Shown in pieces: positions 57,517-64,000 of a DNA stretch of 64,000 bases (within the stretch, counting starts at the first letter, position 1; every line of letters starts with the position of its first letter). Below the pieces are notes generated by a model that was given only the letters and a program-made list of their open reading frames with translations, had not been told where the DNA came from and did not search any database. Both the position numbers and the translations under genes were made by a program. The stretch is taken from assembly GCF_009017415.1 (NCBI RefSeq), contig NC_092408.1, forward strand, positions 3,720,001 through 3,784,000. The letters are read 5' to 3'. This DNA is from Aspergillus flavus. Taxonomy: Eukaryota; Ascomycota; Eurotiomycetes; Eurotiales; Aspergillaceae.

Positions 57517-59592
57517 ATGTCTGCACAAAGTACGTTGCAAGCCACTTTTCTAAAATTATCCCATCTTGTTTGTTTTTTCTCGTTGGGGTCTTATACACCC
57601 CCTCGCGATCAGACCCACGATCATCATGGCTCCACAAACAAAACTAAAACCCCAGAAAATATGCATTGACAGATGCACTAACGCAACACAGCCAAACACT
57701 TCTTCTCGGACCCGAACCATCTGGTTGTCACTGCCCTCCATTCTTTGACTCTCACAAACCCTTCTCTTGCTTTCGACCCTGAGAACAAGATCATTTTCCG
57801 TCGCCCTGATTCGCTCAAAAAGAAGAAGGTCGCGATTGTTTCCGGCGGTGGCTCTGGCCACGAACCGGCTTTCGCAGGCTTTGTCGGCCAGGGATTCCTG
57901 GATGCTTCAGTCGCTGGCACGATCTTCGCCTCGCCCTCTGCCGTACAAATCCGTAAAGCTGCTCTCGACTGTGTTGACAATGAGCAAGGTGTCCTCATCA
58001 TCCCCATGAACTACACCGGCGATGTGCTCAACTTCGGTATGGCTGCCGAGAAGGCACGTGCCGCCGGAATCAAGACTGAATTTTTTGCTATCAATGACGA
58101 CGCTGGCGTCGGCAAGAAGAAGGGCGGAAAAGTTGGCCGCCGCGGTATTGGTGGCGGAATCCTCGTCCTGAAAATCGTCAGCGCCTTGGCTGAGACTGGG
58201 TAAGTTGCATATTTGTACATCGGTAACAGAAAAGTTCCTCATGCTGACATACAACCAGTGCTTCTCTCGAAGAAATCTACCGTGTTGCTCAACAGGCAAA
58301 CTCGCTGCTCGCAACCGTAGGCTCTTCTCTAGAGCACGTCCACATTCCCGGCAGACCTGCTTCTGAAGATACTATTCCTGTCGGGGAGGTCGAAGTTGGA
58401 ATGGGTATTCACAACGAACCTGGATCTCATCGAATGAAATTCACTTTGCCAGAGCTGGTGAAGACCATGCTTTTCCAAATCTTGGATCACAACGATCCCG
58501 ACCGTGCTTTCATCACACGCGAACCGGGCGACGAGTTCGTGCTCCTGATTAACAACCTGGGTGGTGTGAGCAGCCTGGAGCTCTCTGGTATCACCGATGA
58601 AGTATACCGTCAGCTTGAGCGGGACTACAGCATCAAACCCGTACGAGTCATTCAAGGAACTTTTCTGACCAGTCTCAACGGGCTGGGCTTCAGTGCTTCC
58701 CTGTTGAAGCTCGCTGATAATGGCTTGGGTGCTGGCAAGTCTTTCCTTGAGCTTTTGGATGCTCCCGCTGAGGCAGTTGGTTGGTCCGCTCCAATCCCAA
58801 CTTCCACCTGGGACCGTCGCACCGATGCTCCTGTAGAGCTCAAGAAGACCAAGTTAGCTGAGCAACAGCCTAGTAACCTCAAGTGTATGCTTAATTTGTC
58901 CCAACTTTCCATAGCCCATTCCCGTGGATGTAAGCTAACGAAACGCAACAGTGGACCCTGCTACTATCAGGAAAGTCTTGGGAGCTGGTCTCCGGCGCAT
59001 CATTGACGCCGAACCGACGGTTACTCGCTACGATACGATTGTCGGAGACGGTGACTGTGGTGTTGGCTTGAAACGTGGTGCCGAGGCTGTTCTTGCACTC
59101 CTTGAGGACAACTTCTCAAGCCTGGATGAAGACGTGGTTAAAACCGTCAACCGCATCGTTACCATTGTGGAGAACACCATGGATGGTACTTCCGGTGCCA
59201 TCTACGCCATCTTCTTGAACGCACTTGTGCACGGTCTCCGGGAGCAAGACAAGGGCAAATCGACTCCTGCCACAGCTGAAGTCTGGGGCGAGGCCTTGAA
59301 ATACTCGCTCGGAGCCCTCGGAAAATACACCCCCGCCAAGCCTGGTGACCGTACTATGATCGATGCTCTTGTTCCCTTCTGTACCACTCTGCGCGACACT
59401 AAGGATGTCCATGCTGCTGCTAAGGCTGCTCAAGAGGGAACTGAAGCGACGAAGAGCATGAAGGCCAGCTTGGGACGGTCTGTCTATGTGGGTGGTGAAG
59501 ACGAGTGGGTGGGTAAGGTCCCTGACCCAGGTGCTTACGGACTCAGCGAATTCTTCACTGGGCTTGTCGAAGCCATTCCAAAGCAAGCATGA
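57517..59592 (+). CDS. DAK1: dihydroxyacetone kinase
   Basis: Four exons (57517-57529, 57692-58199, 58259-58884, 58952-59592; introns 162, 59 and 67 nt) give 595 residues. The cytosolic enzyme phosphorylates dihydroxyacetone with ATP, in glycerol use and dihydroxyacetone detoxification. Exon 1 encodes only MSAQ plus one base and joins TKHFFSDPNHLVVTALHSL, the conserved start of the family. The DhaK domain (residues 1 to about 345) has the substrate loop SGGGSGHEPAFAGFVGQG, PMNYTGDVLNFGMAAEKA and GMGIHNEPG, whose His forms the covalent link to substrate. The DhaL domain (about 390-590) has the Mg-ATP residues in GDGDCGVGLKRGAEAV, followed by MDGTSGAIYAIF and KPGDRTMIDALVP. The fused DhaK-DhaL form is the ATP-dependent eukaryotic type. 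No lesion. DAK1 versus DAK2 paralogy is not resolved. Confidence 0.95.
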
Positions 59593-60320
59593 TTCCTCGA
59601 ACCTCGCGGTACATATTGCATCTCATGAAACACCCTAATTTTAATCAATGACATCATGACAATTGCAGGCGTTCTGTTTTGTGCTGTGTTCATGGCGGGA
59701 TTTATCTATGCCCTTAATTAGCTACAATCATCTACTATAGTGTATAAATTCGATGAATTTATTATTTATACTTTCATTCGCGTAAGACTCTTGACTAATC
59801 GTGGATAACAAAAAAGTCGAGCTACACGAAGTGCGACAGTAGGTTTCTTTTGCTAGTGCGGGCATTTGATTGCATTGTAGCTAAATGGTTGTATTAGAAT
59901 CCCTATTTATACATCCAGAAAGCTACTGTCCACACCTCTTCCGCCGATCGAGATCACTCGATCTGCCCCTATTGAGTTCGAGAAAGATCTCGAATCAGAC
60001 TACCTGACTTTTCTTTCCTTTTCTAACTTTTCTAAACGGACCAGAAAAACGCCAGATGTGTCCCTTCATGATACAGTAAAACAACGGAGAACGGACATAA
60101 GAGATAGCTCATGAGAAGAAATAGAATCCCCTTTTCTACTCGCCAAGGGAGCTTAGGATGTACGTGTGATTGAATCTCCGACTATGGATCGCAGACTTCG
60201 GAAATCGTAGGACAGGGTATCGATATCAAGAAATAGACCGTCTTTGTCGACTCCAATAACTGGATAGAGAAAAGCCAAACATGTCGCGCATGTCACGTGG
60301 TTGAGAATGAATTCCCGAAA
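59593..60320. other. convergent intergenic region with two hairpins
   Basis: It lies between the 3' ends of the dihydroxyacetone kinase and SmD2 genes. Two perfect 7-bp hairpins stand in a row: GATCGAG-ATCA-CTCGATC at 59946-59963 and TTCGAGA-AAGA-TCTCGAA at 59977-59994. A CACGTG lies at about 60294. No gene is seen. Confidence 0.65.
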
Positions 60321-60957
60321 TCAACTGAGCAGAACGAGGATGACGGAGTCACCACGCAGGAACCTAGAGTGATATGTTAAATATGGAGGCCCCTCATCAA
60401 AGTACCTCAAGCGGGGGATAATCGCATGGCACTTACATCTTGCTGATGAAGCGATCCTTGTTGACACCCTTGCCTTTACCGCCCTTGGGCTTCTCTGTCC
60501 ACATTTCCTTGACGTTCTCCAACACCATGTTGCAGTGGCGATCGAACGCCTTCACGCGAGCGAGCAAGCGACGGTTGCTACGGCAGGCGATCAGGACCTG
60601 GGTGTGTGTGCGAGTGGCGGTTTGGAGGAGGGAGAGGGGGCCAGCTGTGAGCTCATGTTCCTCGACGAGGGAGACCTCGTATTCACTAGATGGGGTGTTA
60701 GAGGCTATAGATGTATGCGACCGGAGTCTGCGTGGATGTATCCAGTGGACAGGATCGGATAGAAGATGGGAAGAACATACGTAAGCTCACTCTTGGGCTT
60801 GTTAAGCAGGTCCCTGTTGAATTAGACGGTATGGTTAGCATCAGATTGACCAGGTAGGATTAACGATCACGCCATGATGAAGTGGAATATATGACGGAGA
60901 GACACATGATCTCAAGGAAAAGAGGGGTAAGTACTGGATCTTTGGGTCGGTCGACAT
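60321..60957 (-). CDS. SMD2: small nuclear ribonucleoprotein SmD2
   Basis: Four exons on the minus strand (60957-60935, 60813-60781, 60685-60437, 60363-60321; introns 121, 95 and 73 nt) encode 115 residues, the usual size of SmD2. SmD2 is one of the seven core proteins that ring the Sm site of U1, U2, U4 and U5 snRNA. The protein starts [19 protein letters not shown] and continues [19 protein letters not shown]. Sm1 is [20 protein letters not shown] plus [18 protein letters not shown]. The SmD2 loop [19 protein letters not shown] and Sm2 [13 protein letters not shown] end the protein. The first two exons are 23 and 33 nt, so only the third appears as an open frame. It is divergent from the Ams2/Spt21-like gene. 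Confidence 0.95.
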
Positions 60958-61679
60958 GTTGGCGGTATATAAAGGTGGTGTGGTGGTCTGCTGGAGGACG
61001 TCTTGATTATCTTTCCATCGGACTATCAGCTTTGTCTCTTTCTTGGACTCTTCCGGCCTCTTGGCGCGGGTCGCGGATCACGTGTCGCGCGTGTTTGCCG
61101 TGTTTGCGACAGAGCTTTTTTCCCAGTTCGCGATTGGCTGCGTCACGTCGCGTCCGACACGGTTCATGTCGGCGATCTTGAAAGCTTCTCGACATTCAAA
61201 TGCAAGGCGTCTTTTCTTTTTCTTCTCCAACCTCCCACTAGTTCCTCGCCCCTACTTCACGACTCGCGGTGACTTTCCAAGTCCGACTCGATAATCCCTG
61301 CAATCTCCTCACCCCTCTACTTATTAAGGACTCTTACCGCATGTCCCTTCACCCCTTTCTTCAGTCCCGCGTCCGCATTCCAGAGATCATTCCACCCCCG
61401 CTATCCTGATTCTCTACATACCAGTGCATTCTCCTGGTCGACGCAACCTCCGATTAGATAGACTTCACGAGCCGATAAGCAAGTGGCATAGATCGGACCC
61501 TGCCTTGCTTCAATCCTATACAGCCCTCCTTTGAAAACTTTGTCACGTTTCGACATTCCCACCCTGCCAATTCAACCCACGGTCCGCTCCTGAAACGAAC
61601 CTTCACCTCGTTCTGACATATTCTTATTTGAATACTTATTCCCCAGCTTGCTTATGGTTATTCCTCTCAAGTTGGTGGC
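60958..61679. promoter_or_regulatory. shared divergent region between SMD2 and the Ams2/Spt21-like gene
   Basis: 722 bp between start codons. A G+C-rich core at 61050-61170 contains a CACGTG E-box at 61079-61084, a reversed CCAAT box (ATTGG) at 61133-61137 and TCACGT at about 61142-61147. The right part (61200-61430) is C/T-rich and probably includes the leader of the GATA-factor gene. Factor binding is inferred from motifs only. Confidence 0.55.
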
Positions 61680-64000
61680 ATGGAATCTCAGGACGGAATT
61701 TCCGTCCGGCCTATGAGGCGTGAGCCCTCCCTGTTCTGCTTTATTCTACCATGGATACTAACCATTGAGCTCCGATTCGACAGTGAAGGTACTTTACACA
61801 TTTGACGATGCCAGCAAGACAAATTGCTTGGCTCGGTGGCCTCATCTTCTGGATATCCAGACTGCTGCCCTGGATGAGAAGACACAAATTGGGGTCATCG
61901 AGCTGAAGACTTGTATTCAAGCCATTGTCTCCGCCAGGTTAGTTGTTTCACTTCCAGTATCGAGATTATACTCATTCTTATTTGTCTGATTGCAGCCCCG
62001 AGTTGGTTGCGAAACTGGGACAAGACTACACCGTTTATGCCTACGATTACTCCGAATATGAGACGCCTTTGGTTGGACAGGGAATGCTATCATGGGTTCT
62101 TGCTTCGGCTTCTACCACGCCAAATGCCCCAGCTCATCAATCGGAAACCATGGTCACTGGTCGTGTTTGCAAAAATGTGTTGGGATTGTTCTCGAAGGGT
62201 GCTCAGGAGACACTGGAGGTGAAGTTGCGGTTAGTGCCCGTTCCCACGGTCATGCAGAGCGAATACCTGGAAAGCATGCGGAAGTACCGGGAGCTGAGCA
62301 CTGTTATTCCCCACGAATTCGATGCGCAGACGTGGACCAATTTCTTGCGTCAAAACCCGGGTTTGATGACACCCTCTATCACCCAGCAACCGGAACGGAC
62401 GGAATCGCCTATGGACCACTCCGCAATTGAGCGTTTTCATCAATTACTCAGCGAGGGCTCGACGCCAAGAGAATTTCCACCTGTCTCTGCAAATGGGTAT
62501 CGATCTGTATCACCTTCGCAGTCTGCCTTGGCAGCTGGAAGCAGAGTATCCACTCCTGGGGGCCAACGGTCACTTTATCAGCAGGACCAGGTTTCTCAAC
62601 CAACACAACAGCAGTCACAACAACCCCGTCTGGACCGCGCGCAGAGTGATATCATCCGTCCCTCCTCTAGTGCTTCTATGCGAGATTCAGACTTCGCTAT
62701 TCAGTCTCGATATGCCAGCCGCAGGGAATCCATTCAGTCGGGCTACGGTAGTTGCGAGGAGTCCGGAGAGTCCCAACCTCGGAAACGAGCTAAGCTGTAT
62801 CGAGCGGAATGCCCTGGGAAGTCAGACTTCAACATCGAGAGGCAGCCGAGCTCCCTGCGGGTAGCGGCGAGTACAGCTGCTTCTGTTCGTATTCACCGCC
62901 CCACGCCAATCAATCCTGCCATCGCTGCTGCTCAGAATTCCCATGAAGAACCGGTTCGGCCACCCACCCCTATCTCCAATACGAATGACCTCCCTCGCCG
63001 GGCACGCACCATGCCGAGCCTTCTGCGTGAATCGTCCGTCCAGAGCAACAACTACGAGTCCCCATATAACGCTAGCGATGACCAAACTCCCATTGAATGC
63101 AACACGCACTCTCCAGAAGAGTCTCGTTACCAAGGTCTTTTCGAGCCTTCATTCAGCATGCCATCCTCGCCCCCCGTATTGGACTGCAGCTTCGCAGCCC
63201 GCTCCAGCCCAGTTCTCCCACCTATGGTCACTGATCCTGATTCTGGATTCATGAGTGGTGGCGTGGAAGAACTTTTAGATGAAGACATCGGCACACCGTT
63301 AGAAGATTACACAAGGCCTGTGACGAACGACGCTGGCAGTGAGAAGCGGAGAGACCACCCAGCAGTGCAGGCCAGTTCACCTGTTGGCGCTCGCCCGAAC
63401 CAGGAGACCCGAAATGAGAATACCGTCGTCGGCGATGAGTCCCAAGGACAACCTGCGAAGGAATCAGCCCCCGCACCTCCCCGTGCACCAGCTAGCGCTG
63501 CGGGCTCGAGGCCGTCTTCACGCGCAAGCTTTAGACAGGCTCCTAAGCCTCTGGCCCCTGCTCCTATGTCCCAGAGTGAGATAGAGCAGCTAATAAGCGC
63601 AATTCCCGCAAGTGACCCCGTTATGCCATCACAATCTCAAGGCCAGAATTCCGCTTGGGCAGCTGGGCCAATGAGTGATTTCACCGCTGCAGAGACCCCT
63701 GCTCCGCAGCGAGTGGCAGAGGACGGCAAAGTCCGCAGTGGGGCGGGTGCGAGAAGATTAAGACAGGTTCAGGCACGCCTCGATAAATGCATTCGCGATG
63801 GACAGGTTCCCCCTTACTGTGAAAACTGTGGTGCGATCGAGACCCCTACATGGCGTAGGGCCTGGTCCAAGGAGATCATTGGGAATGAGCAAGAGGCCGA
63901 TGAAATGAAGAAGGATTCGGGCATGTTGTTTTGGCAGTCTCTCGAGCGGAATGATCAAGACAAAGTTACCAAATTCAAGATCTACAAGAAGAGTCTCGCT
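61680..64000 (+). CDS. Ams2/Spt21-type GATA-like zinc-finger protein, cut by the window end
   Basis: Three exons are visible (61680-61719, 61784-61937, 61996 to beyond 64000; introns 64 and 58 nt), giving the first 733 residues. The N-terminal domain LKVLYTFDDASKTNCLARW through QIGVIELKTCIQAIVSASP, YDYSEYETPLVGQGMLSWVL and KNVLGLFSKGAQETLEVKL is the conserved Spt21/Ams2 region. A long disordered Ser/Pro/Gln-rich middle (about 200-660) follows, with basic PRKRAKL. Near the edge PPYCENCGAIETPTWRRAW gives the first Cys pair of a GATA-type finger; no second pair occurs in the following 55 or so residues, so the finger has a long insert and closes beyond the window. In S. pombe Ams2 controls histone genes and CENP-A loading, and yeast Spt21 activates histone genes; this role is inferred here. 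Confidence 0.85.

Noticed and set aside
59116..59586. 156-codon frame antisense to dihydroxyacetone kinase
   Set aside because: Shadow of the DhaL-encoding exon.
1..64000. CRISPR arrays, prophage, integrated plasmid or intact transposon
   Set aside because: No regularly spaced repeats, transposase, reverse transcriptase or integrase motifs, or long terminal repeats were seen; gene structure is nuclear fungal throughout.

Overview
The window is chromosomal DNA of a filamentous ascomycete, most likely an Aspergillus or Penicillium relative (Eurotiales). The evidence is short introns of about 47-160 nt with GT...AG ends and CTAAC-type branch sites, compact genes on both strands, and closest resemblance of the reconstructed proteins to Aspergillus families. 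Species and synteny were not tested; identities rest on recognised motifs and family memory, not on searches.

Layout. 1-3.8 kb: no supportable gene. 3.8-8.4 kb: an aldo-keto reductase (-), a broken phosphotransferase-family gene (+) and the GPI-anchor deacetylase GPI12 (+). 9.1-12.2 kb: a mitochondrial ATP13/PPR-like protein (-) head to head with LSM3 (+). 12.9-17.4 kb: a GTPBP1-like translational GTPase and a disordered repeat protein whose promoter carries a perfect CRE, both (+). 17.7-23.1 kb: RAD5-like helicase/ubiquitin ligase (-) divergent from an NDUFAF6-like complex I assembly factor (+). 23.4-31.4 kb: CorA-type magnesium transporter (-), SLX8-like SUMO-targeted ubiquitin ligase (-) and mitochondrial DNA polymerase gamma (+). 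31.7-33.4 kb: two decayed genes facing each other, an intradiol dioxygenase relic and a relic of a fungal family of unknown function. 33.7-35.8 kb: a CofD/UPF0052-like protein (-) and a tRNA-Ile(AAU). 36.2-54.5 kb: a very long TEL1/ATM kinase gene (-, nine exons), NUP192 (+) and cullin-4 (+). 54.5-57.5 kb: gene-free. 57.5-64 kb: dihydroxyacetone kinase (+), SmD2 (-) and the 5' part of an Ams2/Spt21-type GATA factor (+) that runs off the end.

Functional picture. This is a mostly housekeeping region with a strong genome-maintenance flavour (RAD5, SLX8, TEL1, CUL4, polymerase gamma), RNA processing (LSM3, SmD2) and mitochondrial biogenesis (ATP13-like, NDUFAF6, polymerase gamma). Accessory material is small and largely decayed: three broken genes, each with identifiable lesions. 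I found no mobile element with recognisable ends, no CRISPR array, and no convincing undescribed multi-gene system. The most interesting items are the repeat protein with its CRE promoter, the two adjacent gene relics, the near-intact phosphotransferase pseudogene, the very small exons of TEL1, and tandem hairpins at 59.95 kb.
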